From JAICLK01 sp035478715 (lineage in GTDB: Bacteria > Patescibacteriota > Saccharimonadia > Saccharimonadales > UBA4665), in contig DATIJK010000001.1 in assembly GCA_035478715.1 (NCBI GenBank), positions 1 through 41,781 of the forward strand: a DNA stretch of 41,781 bases. Reading direction: 5' to 3'. Of this stretch, positions 10,019 through 17,545 are shown in pieces. The notes under the pieces were generated by a model. The model did no database searches and had not been told where the DNA came from. It worked only from the letters and a program-made list of their open reading frames with translations. The number at the start of each line of letters is the position of its first letter. The stretch's first letter is position 1. The translations under genes and the position numbers were made by a program.

Positions 10019-11539
10019 ATGAGCGAGGCGGTCAAAAGCGTAATAAGCTATGGTAACTCAGGCATTATCGTAGACATCGAATGCCATATTTCGAGCGGCT
10101 TGCCTGCAATCCTGATCGTCGGTTTCGCCAATAAGACCGTCGACGAGTCCAAGGAGCGATTACGAGGCGCGTTCACCAACTCCCAGATACAGATGCCGCG
10201 CAAGAGAATCAGTATTAATCTGGCGCCGGCTGATGTACCGAAAGACGGCAGTAGTCTTGATCTGGCCATCGCATCCGCAATTTTAGCGAGTAGCGGACAG
10301 TTGAAAAATATTCCTTCAAAAACCGATGCTATCATCGGTGAGTTAGGGCTTGATGGTACTATCCGGCCAGTCCGTGGAATCATCGGTAAACTGATTAGCG
10401 GCAGATCTGGTGGAATAAAAACATTTTATATCCCGAAAGGTAATCAGAAACAGGCTGCCATGGTTCCGAACGTCCAAATAGTCCCAGTACGTAGTTTGCG
10501 GGAAATTTACTTACACCTAAACGGCATAACACCTTTGAAAGCTATCGAGACAGGCAATGGAATATTTTCCGACGATTTAGCGGAGATTGGAAGCCATGAA
10601 ACTGAGCTCAGTGATATCGTCGGCCAAGCCCAAGCTAAGCGTGCGCTAGAAATAGCTGCAGCCGGCGCACACAACATTATGTTGAATGGTCCGCCAGGTA
10701 CCGGTAAAAGCATGCTTGCTAAAGCGCTACCGTCTATATTGCCCCGTCTCAACCACGAGGAGATGCTGGAGGTCACGCACTTGCATAGTCTGACTAACAA
10801 CAACTACGAACAGATTATGACTGTCCGTCCGTTACGAAGTCCGCATCACAGTGCCAGCCATGTCGCAATCATAGGCGGCGGTAATACGGTGCGTCCAGGA
10901 GAAATCAGCTTGAGCCACAGAGGTATTTTGTTTTTTGATGAATTACCTGAATTCCAGCGGCAAACAATTGAAGCACTGCGCCAGCCCCTTGAAGACCGCA
11001 CTGTAACGGTATCGCGCGCCAAAGAAACAATAGAATATCCGGCCAACTTCTTATTTATTGCTACTGCAAATCCCTGCCCCTGCGGTTATTATGGTACTAA
11101 TAAAACTTGCGAGTGCTCTGCACACCGTATAAATCAATACCAGAAGAAGATCTCCGGTCCGTTATTAGACCGTATCGATTTGTTTGTGAATGTACAGGAA
11201 GTCGACCACGACAAATTATTATTACAAAAACGCGATAGACATCATGACGATACAGTTCGTGCAAGAATCAATGCGGCAAGGATGAAACAAGCCGCGAGAT
11301 TTAAAAATTTCAAGCTCAATTGTGATATGAATAATCGGGATATAACATCAATATCTAATATTAGTTCTGATTCTAAGTCTATCCTTGATATAGCTGCGCA
11401 AAAATTAGACTTGTCCGCTCGGGCTTATATGCGTTCAATCAAAGTCGCTCGAACGATTGCAGATTTAGATAATTCAGACCAAATTTTGCCGGCACATATC
11501 ACAGAAGCTCTGCAATTCAGACCACATTCATTTTCATAA
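10019..11539 (+). CDS. comM: YifB/ComM family Mg-chelatase-like AAA+ ATPase
   Basis: ComM is a hexameric helicase that promotes branch migration when taken-up DNA recombines with the chromosome in natural transformation. The 506 aa carry the N-terminal YifB domain of Lon-protease-like fold (residues 1-165, MSEAVKSV...GLPAILIVGFANKTVDESKERLR), Walker A GPPGTGKS (224-231), the HHSAS and FFDELPEF Walker B segments, the cysteine-containing TANPCPCGYYG insert, and the C-terminal Mg-chelatase helical domain (YMRSIKVARTIADL). Full length for the family. Its presence with type IV pilin genes at the right end supports competence in this organism. Confidence 0.92.
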   Translation: MSEAVKSVISYGNSGIIVDIECHISSGLPAILIVGFANKTVDESKERLRGAFTNSQIQMPRKRISINLAPADVPKDGSSLDLAIASAILASSGQLKNIPSKTDAIIGELGLDGTIRPVRGIIGKLISGRSGGIKTFYIPKGNQKQAAMVPNVQIVPVRSLREIYLHLNGITPLKAIETGNGIFSDDLAEIGSHETELSDIVGQAQAKRALEIAAAGAHNIMLNGPPGTGKSMLAKALPSILPRLNHEEMLEVTHLHSLTNNNYEQIMTVRPLRSPHHSASHVAIIGGGNTVRPGEISLSHRGILFFDELPEFQRQTIEALRQPLEDRTVTVSRAKETIEYPANFLFIATANPCPCGYYGTNKTCECSAHRINQYQKKISGPLLDRIDLFVNVQEVDHDKLLLQKRDRHHDDTVRARINAARMKQAARFKNFKLNCDMNNRDITSISNISSDSKSILDIAAQKLDLSARAYMRSIKVARTIADLDNSDQILPAHITEALQFRPHSFS

Positions 11540-11574
11540 GTACGCGCAAAGCCAAGCATAATTCCTATTACGGG

Positions 11575-11603
11575 TTGACCCCTGTTGCTATGTCTGTTAC
11601 AAT
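11575..11603 (+). promoter_or_regulatory. Promoter of the infC-rpmI-rplT operon
   Basis: TTGACC (11575-11580), 17-nt spacer, TACAAT (11598-11603). The predicted start near 11610 gives a leader of about 32 nt containing the AAAGGAG ribosome site at 11626-11632. Confidence 0.75.
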
Positions 11604-11641
11604 TGCTTGGTTGTCTAAATAATTCAAAGGAGACTATTTCT

Positions 11642-12175
11642 ATCAGCAAGCCTGTCCGCTTGAATGGATCTATACAAGCGTCGCAACTCAGAGTAATTGA
11701 CGCGGAAGGTAATCAACTCGGCGTTCTATCTAGAACAGAAGCGCTAAGAGCCGCCCAAGAGCAAGAGTTAGACCTCGTCGAGATCGCACCGGATGCTAAT
11801 CCACCAGTTGCTAAGATTATCGATTGGGGAAAATTTAACTACCAGCGAACCAAACAGCAGCAGCGTAACAAACGCAACTCAAAGGTTTTGGAAGTCAAAC
11901 AAATGCGTCTGGGTTTAAAAATCAGCGACCATGACATGCAGGTAAAGCTAGGCAAAGTATCGAAATTCCTAACTAACGGCCACAAAGTCAAAATCACTGT
12001 ATTCTATCGAGGCCGAGAGTTAGCCCACAAAGAGCTAGGTTTTAAACTTGCTGAAAAGATAATCTCAGAATTAGGCGAATCAATCGTTGTCGATCAACAA
12101 CCACAGCTTGCCGGCAAGCAATTAAGTTTTGTTGTAAGGAGTAACCCACATCATGCCAAAGTTAAAGACGCATAG
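11642..12175 (+). CDS. infC: Translation initiation factor IF-3, probable AUC start codon
   Basis: IF-3 binds the 30S subunit, blocks premature 50S joining and proofreads start codons. The product (177 aa) has the N-domain (VRLNGSIQASQLRVIDAEGNQ, ...LVEIAPDANPPVAKIIDWGKF), the basic linker and the C-domain (KQMRLGLKISDHD ... VFYRGRELAH). No ATG, GTG or TTG exists at the right place. AAAGGAG (11626-11632) is followed after 9 nt by ATC (11642), giving the expected SKPVRLNG N-terminus; an ATT at 11636 is too close. Non-AUG starts on infC are the known basis of IF-3 autoregulation. An upstream TTG at 11585 would lie inside the promoter. Overlaps rpmI by 23 nt. Confidence 0.93.
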   Translation: MSKPVRLNGSIQASQLRVIDAEGNQLGVLSRTEALRAAQEQELDLVEIAPDANPPVAKIIDWGKFNYQRTKQQQRNKRNSKVLEVKQMRLGLKISDHDMQVKLGKVSKFLTNGHKVKITVFYRGRELAHKELGFKLAEKIISELGESIVVDQQPQLAGKQLSFVVRSNPHHAKVKDA

Positions 12176-12347
12176 CGGCACCAAAGACCGCGTCAAACTC
12201 ACCAAAAACGGCAAAGTACGCCGCCGCCATTCGTATGCGAGCCACTTTCTTCAGAAGAAAAGTGCTGCGCGCAAGCGCAAATTGGCTGGTCTTGAAACCA
12301 TCGGTGGCCGGGTTGCCAAGAATATAAAGTTAAATCTTGGAGCTTAA
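12153..12347 (+). CDS. rpmI: 50S ribosomal protein bL35
   Basis: A 64-aa protein with the bL35 signature: MPKLKTHSGTKDRVKLTKNGKVRRRHSYASHFL-type order, the KKSAARKRKL stretch and a C-terminal hydrophobic end. It is a structural protein of the large subunit. The ATG is preceded by AAGGAG within the infC reading frame and overlaps the infC end by 23 nt, a strong sign of translational coupling in the conserved infC-rpmI-rplT operon. Confidence 0.97.
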   Translation: MPKLKTHSGTKDRVKLTKNGKVRRRHSYASHFLQKKSAARKRKLAGLETIGGRVAKNIKLNLGA

Positions 12348-12358
12348 GAGAGAGTTTT

Positions 12359-12700
12359 ATGAGAGTCAAACGAGGCGTTGCCAGCCATAAACGGCATCAG
12401 AAAATCCGAAAAGCGACCAAGGGTATGACCCACCCGAACCGTGCAAGTATAAAGCGCGGCCGCCAGACAGTTACGAAATCACTGCAATACGCTACACGCG
12501 ACCGCCGCACACGCAAACGTACGTTCCGGCAGCTTTGGAATGCACGCATCAACGCTGCAGCAAGATTGAACGGAACGACATACAGCAAGCTTATCGCAGG
12601 GCTAAAAGCTGCGAATGTTACTCTGGACCGCAAAGTATTGGCCGAATTGGCTGTAAACCAACCCGAAGCTTTTGAAGCAGTAGTAAAATCTGCCAAATAA
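12359..12700 (+). CDS. rplT: 50S ribosomal protein bL20
   Basis: A 113-aa bL20, which binds 23S rRNA early in assembly and in many bacteria represses its own operon. The long basic N-terminal helix (RVKRGVASHKRHQKIRKATKGM) and the globular C-domain (ARLNGTTYSKLIAGLKAANVTLDRKVLAELA) are typical. It starts 11 nt after rpmI with AGAGAG upstream. Last gene of the operon, followed within 30 nt by a bidirectional terminator. Confidence 0.97.
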   Translation: MRVKRGVASHKRHQKIRKATKGMTHPNRASIKRGRQTVTKSLQYATRDRRTRKRTFRQLWNARINAAARLNGTTYSKLIAGLKAANVTLDRKVLAELAVNQPEAFEAVVKSAK

Positions 12701-12723
12701 TCCAATCAATCTTTATAGGATAC

Positions 12724-12753
12724 AAAAAACCGCCGTTATAACGACGGTTTTTT
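12724..12753. terminator. Bidirectional terminator between rplT (+) and rnpB (-)
   Basis: The near-palindrome ACCGCCGTTATAACGACGGT (12729-12748, one C-A mismatch) is flanked by A6 on the left and T6 on the right, so it gives a hairpin plus U-tract on either strand. It ends the infC operon from the left and RNase P RNA from the right. Confidence 0.88.
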
Positions 12754-12761
12754 GATACTAT

Positions 12762-13116
12762 GACCAGACTATCCGTAAGCCGGGTTCTGTTTTAGCTGAT
12801 CATCTATCTAGTCCTGATGTTGCCACCAAGGATCAAGCGGGTCTTATGACAAGTTCTGGCGGGAACCAATCCGAGTAAACGGACTAAAACTTGTCTCCTT
12901 GCAGCAGGCAGGGTTTACCGTTTTGTATCGTCACCGGTACAAAATGCGAGCTCTTACCTCGCTCGTTTCACCCTTACCCTGATAAATCGGGGCGGTTTCG
13001 TTTCTGTGGCACTTTCCCTAGGGTTTCCCCCGGTTGCCGTTAGCAACTGCCATTCCCTATGCTGCCCGGACTTTCCTCTCCGCGAAAGCGGGGCGATCAG
13101 CCGATAATCTGGCTTA
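12762..13116 (-). ncRNA. rnpB: RNase P RNA, catalytic subunit
   Basis: The ribozyme that removes 5' leaders from pre-tRNAs. The minus strand holds GAGGAAAGTCCGGGC near the 5' end and ACAGAACCCGGCTTA near the 3' end, the two universal RNase P RNA blocks. The ends pair to form helix P1: CCAGATTATC (13112-13103) with GATAGTCTGG (12773-12764), ten pairs with one G-U. About 355 nt, a normal type A length. An extended -10 TGTTATAAT (13131-13123) sits about 7 nt upstream of the 5' end, inside the last codons of the next gene. Confidence 0.96.
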
Positions 13117-13132
13117 ACATCAATTATAACAC

Positions 13133-13948
13133 TTATGGCATAATTTTGGAAGCTTGGCTCGCCTGTTCGTCGAGAGACCTGTTGACCGCTGCATCCGCCA
13201 GCTTGTTCAGTTCTCGCGGTACGTGCGTAAACGAAATATGATCGAATGTAACCGCCAATTTCTTGATGGCTTCGTGGATGGGCCATAAATCGCGGTTCCT
13301 GACCTTGAAAATACCCTTCATCTGGTTGATTACCAACAAACTGTCCATATAAACATCTACACTTTTAACGTGCATTTTAGCTGCTTCTTCCAGCCCGAAC
13401 TTGAGCGCCTGATATTCCGCCTGATTGTTGGTCGTCAGCCCTAGATAAATCCCCTTGTCTACCAATATAGTATCGTCCATATCCAGCAATACGAATCCGC
13501 TAGCTGACGGCCCAGGGTTTCCGCGCGATCCCCCGTCCGCATATAGCTTGATTGAATCAATATGAGTTTTCGGGGTAGTTTTCTGATCCGAGTTCCCTTC
13601 TCGAGGCGACTTAAAATTAAAACTAATGATCTTGACCGTTGTTTTGGAGTTCACATTCGACCCATAATAATCCCGAAACGTCTCAAGCAATTCTTCTTGC
13701 GAACTATACTTCTCATGCCCCTGAGTATCAGATTCATCGATGTCGCCGAGCTGTTTTTCGACGATTTTAGTTATATTCGCAGTTCCGATCGGCTTCCATG
13801 TCTCTGGTTTGTTCGGGTTTACTTTATCGATAAGTTCAATTTCGTCGCCTACGGTCAAATCCTTATCATCAAATAACCGCCACGTTGACGTTTTTTTACC
13901 ATCAACGATCAACTTCGCTAAGTTGTGTTCGAATTTCAATTTTTTCAT
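13133..13948 (-). CDS. ASCH domain - ribonuclease HI fusion protein
   Basis: A 271-aa two-domain protein. Residues 1-110 look like an ASCH/PUA-like domain (KFEHNLAKLIVDGKKTSTWRLFDD, VGDEIELIDK), a fold that binds RNA or, in YqfB, hydrolyses N4-acetylcytidine. Residues 133-262 are an RNase HI domain with all four acidic residues: D138 (YADGGSRGNPGP), E178 (NNQAEYQAL), D202 (VYMDSLLVINQ) and D252 (NKLADAAVN). RNase HI cuts RNA in RNA:DNA hybrids. The joining region (111-132) is polar. TAATAC lies 9 nt before the ATG, so the mRNA is probably leaderless. The stop codon abuts the rnpB promoter. The fusion is unusual; the ASCH assignment is less certain than the RNase H. Confidence 0.85.
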   Translation of the reverse strand: MKKLKFEHNLAKLIVDGKKTSTWRLFDDKDLTVGDEIELIDKVNPNKPETWKPIGTANITKIVEKQLGDIDESDTQGHEKYSSQEELLETFRDYYGSNVNSKTTVKIISFNFKSPREGNSDQKTTPKTHIDSIKLYADGGSRGNPGPSASGFVLLDMDDTILVDKGIYLGLTTNNQAEYQALKFGLEEAAKMHVKSVDVYMDSLLVINQMKGIFKVRNRDLWPIHEAIKKLAVTFDHISFTHVPRELNKLADAAVNRSLDEQASQASKIMP

Positions 13949-14007
13949 ATCTTAGAAGTATTATCGCACATATACGCTTTAATCTGTTAAAATGAAAGCT
14001 GTCTTTT

Positions 14008-14084
14008 CGGGGTGTGGCGCAGTTGGCTAGCGCGTACGGCTGGGGGCCGTGAGGTCGCAGGTTCAAGTCCTGTCACCCCGACCA
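14008..14084 (+). tRNA. tRNA-Pro (GGG)
   Basis: Acceptor CGGGGTG pairs with CACCCCG, A73 and encoded CCA follow, and the anticodon stem TACGG/CCGTG encloses loop CTGGGGG with anticodon GGG. The C1-G72 pair plus A73 are the normal bacterial proline identity elements. A TAAAAT at 13988-13993 is the likely -10. Confidence 0.97.
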
Positions 14085-14101
14085 CGTCAGAATCTTCTTC
14101 G

Positions 14102-14150
14102 ACCCCACCTCTGCTTTGGCAATCAAGTGGCCAAAGCAGAGGTGGGGTTT
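14102..14150 (+). terminator. 19-bp perfect hairpin downstream of tRNA-Pro
   Basis: ACCCCACCTCTGCTTTGGC (14102-14120) is exactly complementary to 14130-14148 with a 9-nt loop, followed by TTTTAC. It probably terminates the tRNA-Pro transcript, but it is much longer and more perfect than a usual terminator. A second hairpin (CCCC..AAAATGC ttt GCATTTT..GGGG, 14169-14197) and the palindrome GGGGACCCC (14194-14202) follow at once. Confidence 0.6.
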
Positions 14151-14221
14151 TACGCAGCTCTTTCTTTACCCCAAAAAATGCTTTGCATTTTCCGGGGACC
14201 CCTTATTTTGGTGACTTTGCT

Positions 14222-14367
14222 TAAATAAAAATAGGCGGCCTGCCGAAAATGATTAACCCGCAATAATGCAGGTGGGTGCCCGCACATCATCACCACGGTG
14301 ACAATAAATCTTAGGCTCCCTAATATCTAAAATATTCAGATAATCATTTGTACGGCAGACCGGCCTA
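14222..14367 (-). ncRNA. Candidate structured ncRNA with its own promoter and terminator
   Basis: On the minus strand TATAAT (14379-14374) predicts a start near 14367. The RNA is closed by a long imperfect helix, GGCCGGTCTGCCG with CGGCAGGCCGCC, continued by AAATGATTA with TAATCATTT, and its 3' strand runs into TATTTTTATTT, a normal intrinsic terminator. Inside are several small hairpins (TTAGG-gag-CCTAA; TCAC-CGTG-GTGA; CCTGCA-ttat-TGCGGG). About 145 nt, no ORF. Size and long closing helix recall 6S RNA, but I find no diagnostic 6S, SRP or tmRNA motif. Confidence 0.6.
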
Positions 14368-14392
14368 ATTACTATTATACAGCTTGGTTCGG

Positions 14393-15010
14393 TTATAGGT
14401 GGGACAAAAGATCCAGAACCATCTGATTGATGTTTGTCAGTACAGCGAAGTGCGTAGTAAATAACAACCCAAAAACGATAAAAAACCCGTACGGCTCAAT
14501 TTGCTCGAATAATTTGCGTACCGGTTCTGGCGCAAATGCGTAGACAATTCGTGAACCGTCTAGTGGCGGTATCGGTACTAGGTTAAAGACAAATAGTGCA
14601 ACGTTAAGCGTCACAAAATCATAAATCGCTTTTGCTGCAAAGCTTTCTGTGGTCATGCCATTCAAGATGAACGCACCGATTATTGCTAACACTAGATTAG
14701 ATACTGGACCGGCCGCTGCCACAAGTGCCACGCCCATGTCGTCATATTTTAACCTTGCCGGATTAAAAGGTACTGGTTTGGCTGCCAAGATCGGAATTCC
14801 AACTAAAAGCAGCGTAATCGCCGGCAAGATGATTGTCATGAAGGGGTCGATGTGGGCTAAAGGATTAAAACTTAACCGCCCTTCTTCTTGCGCTGTCGTA
14901 TCGCCTAATTTATATGCCACGAATCCGTGCATGAATTCGTGTATTACCATCGAAATTATCAAAGCAAACAGAAATATCAACAGATCTGATGCATGCAAGT
15001 TCCCTAACAT
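14393..15010 (-). CDS. Site-2 protease family (M50) membrane metalloprotease
   Basis: A 205-aa integral membrane zinc protease of the compact M50 type without PDZ domain. The zinc motif HEFMH is at residues 24-28 in the first transmembrane helix, and the third ligand motif NLVPIPPLDGSR lies in the fourth. The conserved AAAGPVSNLVLA segment between them is also present. Five to six membrane helices. Such enzymes cut transmembrane substrates such as anti-sigma factors; the substrate here is unknown. TATACT 11 nt before the ATG with no ribosome site predicts a near-leaderless mRNA. The downstream structured RNA starts just after its stop. Confidence 0.9.
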   Translation of the reverse strand: MLGNLHASDLLIFLFALIISMVIHEFMHGFVAYKLGDTTAQEEGRLSFNPLAHIDPFMTIILPAITLLLVGIPILAAKPVPFNPARLKYDDMGVALVAAAGPVSNLVLAIIGAFILNGMTTESFAAKAIYDFVTLNVALFVFNLVPIPPLDGSRIVYAFAPEPVRKLFEQIEPYGFFIVFGLLFTTHFAVLTNINQMVLDLLSHL

Positions 15011-15130
15011 ATGTGCCTTTTAGTATAGCAGTTATTTACAGTGTTATGATTGTTGACTTATCAGGGGAAACGATATAAAATAACTCCTTGAATCGTCTTC
15101 CCTCAAAGAGGACAAGAAAGACTAATCATT

Positions 15131-15355
15131 ATGCAGAAATGTGAAATTACCGGTAAAGGCAAGCAATACGGCAGCAATGTCAGCTTTTCGCAGCGCCACA
15201 CTAAAAAAGTCTGGAAACCGAATCTTCAAACCAAAACTGTCATCGTCGATGGCAAAAAGGTCAAACTCAAGGTCAGTACTCAGGCTATCCGCACCCTCAA
15301 GAAAAAGGGTCTCCTAGTGCAATCGGGCAGTAAAGTCCGCGTCACCCCTGCCTAA
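15131..15355 (+). CDS. rpmB: 50S ribosomal protein bL28
   Basis: A 74-aa bL28: MQKCEITGKGKQYGSNVSFS, then KKVWKPNLQTKTV and STQAIRTLKKKGL, the conserved core of the family. Large-subunit structural protein. It is monocistronic and convergent with the next gene, 4 nt apart. TATAAAAT at about 15072-15079 is the likely -10, giving a leader of roughly 45 nt with AGAGG far upstream of the ATG. Only one metal-ligand-type cysteine is seen, so it is probably the zinc-free form. Confidence 0.95.
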   Translation: MQKCEITGKGKQYGSNVSFSQRHTKKVWKPNLQTKTVIVDGKKVKLKVSTQAIRTLKKKGLLVQSGSKVRVTPA

Positions 15356-15359
15356 TCTT

Positions 15360-15986
15360 TTAAGATTTCTCCAAAACAATTAGCTTCAGTGACTCCGAAA
15401 GCTCGCCCGGCTTTAATTTGAGCTTATTCAAGGTTTCGGCTGGTTCCATCGCCAAACCCTTCAGCGCTTCTTCTAGCGATAGCTGAGGCACCGGATATTG
15501 CAGTGATTTATCACCGTAATGCGTTGGAATCACGATTTTCGGCTCGATTGATTTTATAACGTCTAATGCGCCGACGGGATCGAGCGTGTATCCGCTGCCG
15601 CCGACTGGGATGATAACGAGTTCAGTCATGCCGATCGCCTCTAGCTGATTGTCAGATAGTTTGGGATAAATGTGGCCCGTTACTAGCAATTTGATGTCGC
15701 CCGCTTCAATCCGGTACATCGTTGCCGCTAACTTGCTTTGATCGTCTATGTGAGCTTGTGCAGGTATCCCGGTTATTGAAAACGAACCCACTTCAAATTC
15801 ACCGGGTGAATCAATCGTGAGCTTCGTTTCGGCTTTCGGCTCACCATGTATACCGGTAAAAAGTGCTACGTCACCGTTCTTAGTGATAGATTTTGCTCCG
15901 AGATCCGCCAGATTATCATCGACTACTACCCGTACCCCTTGGTAACTTAACGTTACGCAATTCGCACCAAAAAACTGAATATCCAT
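15360..15986 (-). CDS. Metallo-beta-lactamase-fold protein (UlaG-like), catalytic site degenerate
   Basis: A 208-aa UlaG-like protein: MDIQFFGANCVTLSYQGVRVVVD, SPGEFEVGSFSITGIPA, LVIIPVGGSGYTLD and IEPKIVIPTHYGD are all family landmarks. The metal-binding HxHxDH is absent: the position reads FTGIHGEPKAE, and the later HLGDL-type ligand is VTGHIYP. Hydrolase activity is therefore doubtful; a binding or regulatory role is possible. It starts 20 nt after the wHTH/NTase gene with AAGGG about 9 nt before the ATG, so the two are co-transcribed. Confidence 0.85.
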   Translation of the reverse strand: MDIQFFGANCVTLSYQGVRVVVDDNLADLGAKSITKNGDVALFTGIHGEPKAETKLTIDSPGEFEVGSFSITGIPAQAHIDDQSKLAATMYRIEAGDIKLLVTGHIYPKLSDNQLEAIGMTELVIIPVGGSGYTLDPVGALDVIKSIEPKIVIPTHYGDKSLQYPVPQLSLEEALKGLAMEPAETLNKLKLKPGELSESLKLIVLEKS

Positions 15987-16006
15987 CTATAATTCCCTTC
16001 TTTTTA

Positions 16007-16630
16007 TCATCCAAGCAGGTGCTGCTTATCGAATAGGACCTGCTTTTTAGAGGATTTTATGGTTGTTACGAAACGGTCCTTGATTTGATCCCGGTATTTG
16101 TATTCTTCAAGCGAAAAAAGCGCATAGCGAAGTTCTTTGTTTTCTTTGGACTCTAATTCTGATACGAATTTGTGCAATTTATTCGGATTAACGCTGCCTA
16201 CAATAAGCAGGTCTATCCCGCTTGAGTCGTCGCGCGTAAACTGGCCAGTATATAAAGCCAACTCTACATTTCCGAGCGCTTTCAGTTCGGCCGGTTCAGG
16301 CGCAGCAGCCTGTGGAATTGATTTTTTCTTACCTGTTTCTGCATTAGGTTCGGCAGCGACAGCAATCATCGGTTTTCCGCCGAACATCGCCAGTAGCGGC
16401 GTGTAATACTCAAATTTTTGATTGACTTCATAATACAGCCTATTACTATCTACTGTGTCAGACGTAATAATCCCAATTGATAACAGATTTGCCAACTCAC
16501 GACGGACTGAGTTAATCTGCTCGTCTATTTTCCGCGTGATTTCCCGAACATAAAACGATCGATTCGGATTGCCATAGAACAACTGCAGTAGCTTTACGCG
16601 CGTTTTTGACCCAAACAATTGCTCAATCAT
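16007..16630 (-). CDS. Winged-helix regulator with C-terminal nucleotidyltransferase-like domain
   Basis: A 207-aa protein. Residues 1-75 form an ArsR-like winged helix (GSKTRVKLLQLFYGNPNRSFYVREITRKI ... LANLLSIGIITSD). A Pro/Ala-rich linker (about 95-115) leads to a domain with SSGIDLLIVGSVN, which resembles the GS/DxD region of MNT-type nucleotidyltransferases. Such proteins are common in Patescibacteria and are thought to be DNA-binding regulators; target unknown. TACAAT ends 6 nt before the ATG (16642-16637), so the transcript is leaderless. Heads a unit with the downstream UlaG-like gene. Confidence 0.75.
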   Translation of the reverse strand: MIEQLFGSKTRVKLLQLFYGNPNRSFYVREITRKIDEQINSVRRELANLLSIGIITSDTVDSNRLYYEVNQKFEYYTPLLAMFGGKPMIAVAAEPNAETGKKKSIPQAAAPEPAELKALGNVELALYTGQFTRDDSSGIDLLIVGSVNPNKLHKFVSELESKENKELRYALFSLEEYKYRDQIKDRFVTTIKSSKKQVLFDKQHLLG

Positions 16631-16666
16631 GGGACTATTGTATCAGAGTTGCTGCGGTACCCGGAA

Positions 16667-17545
16667 TTATGTGTTCAGAAATGACGATATTAATTTTTCT
16701 GCGTCGGAAAATCCGCTAATTTTTTGAATATACGGATTGCGTTTGAACCATGTGCGTTGTCGTTTGGCCAAGTTCAAAGTGGCGCTGATTATCCGTTCGC
16801 GGGTTTGCTCCAAGGATTGATCTCCCCCAAAATATTCCTGAAATTCACGATATCCGATACCTTTCATCGGCTCTACTTCCCACCCATATTTAATGGAAAG
16901 CTTTTTTACTTCATTCTCGAGGTCGGCGGCAAACATCGCGTCTACTCGATTTTCCACCCTCATTCGCAGCTCGTCCCGCGGTATTTCCAGGCCCAATACC
17001 AACGTATTTGGTCGTAATTCTCCCTTGCTCGGCCGGACTCCATTCGTTTCGACCAACCGTATCAAACGGCGTTTATTCCGCACATCGATTCCGGAAGTAT
17101 CGATTTCTAAATCGTCTAATTTTTGCAAAAGTTCATCAATTGTAAGCTGATTCAGCTCTTCGCGGATTTCTGGTGATGCAGGCGGCAAGAAGCTGTAATC
17201 GAAGATTACGCTGTCTATGTACAATCCGGTGCCGCCAACCATTACGGGTAATTTGCCTTTGCTGGAGATTTCTCCAGCTGCAGAAACAGCTATCCGCTTG
17301 TATTCGGCGGCACTGAATCCAGTGTTCGGATCGGCGATATCAATCAGATGATGCGGAACACGTTTGCGTTCTTCCGGCGATGGTTTAGCAGTTCCGATAT
17401 TGAAATCCTTGTAAACTGTCCAGGAATCAGCCGCGATTAGCTCGCCGCTAAACTTTTCAGCGATTTTCAAAGCCAAATCGGATTTACCCGAGGCTGTTTC
17501 GCCGACGATCGCTATCAGAGGAGTGTTGTCTGGTCCGGCTGCCAC
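16667..17545 (-). CDS. miaA: tRNA dimethylallyltransferase
   Basis: MiaA transfers a dimethylallyl group to A37 of tRNAs that read codons starting with U, stabilising codon pairing. The 292 aa show the P-loop GETASGKS (residues 15-22), the ADSWTVYKDFNIGTAKP substrate loop, VPHHLIDIADP, VMVGGTGLYI and the C-terminal TRERIISATLNLAKRQRTWFKRN motif. P-loop Glu and SWTVY replace the usual GPTASGK and SMQVY, modest deviations. Start is GTG at 17545, with GGGAAG upstream, overlapping the alkyltransferase-like gene by 31 nt, so it is translationally coupled. Confidence 0.93.
   Translation of the reverse strand: MAAGPDNTPLIAIVGETASGKSDLALKIAEKFSGELIAADSWTVYKDFNIGTAKPSPEERKRVPHHLIDIADPNTGFSAAEYKRIAVSAAGEISSKGKLPVMVGGTGLYIDSVIFDYSFLPPASPEIREELNQLTIDELLQKLDDLEIDTSGIDVRNKRRLIRLVETNGVRPSKGELRPNTLVLGLEIPRDELRMRVENRVDAMFAADLENEVKKLSIKYGWEVEPMKGIGYREFQEYFGGDQSLEQTRERIISATLNLAKRQRTWFKRNPYIQKISGFSDAEKLISSFLNT

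Noticed and set aside
14222..14367. SRP RNA or tmRNA
   Set aside because: No SRP domain IV loop (GGAA with AGCAG side) and no tRNA-like ends or tag ORF are present.
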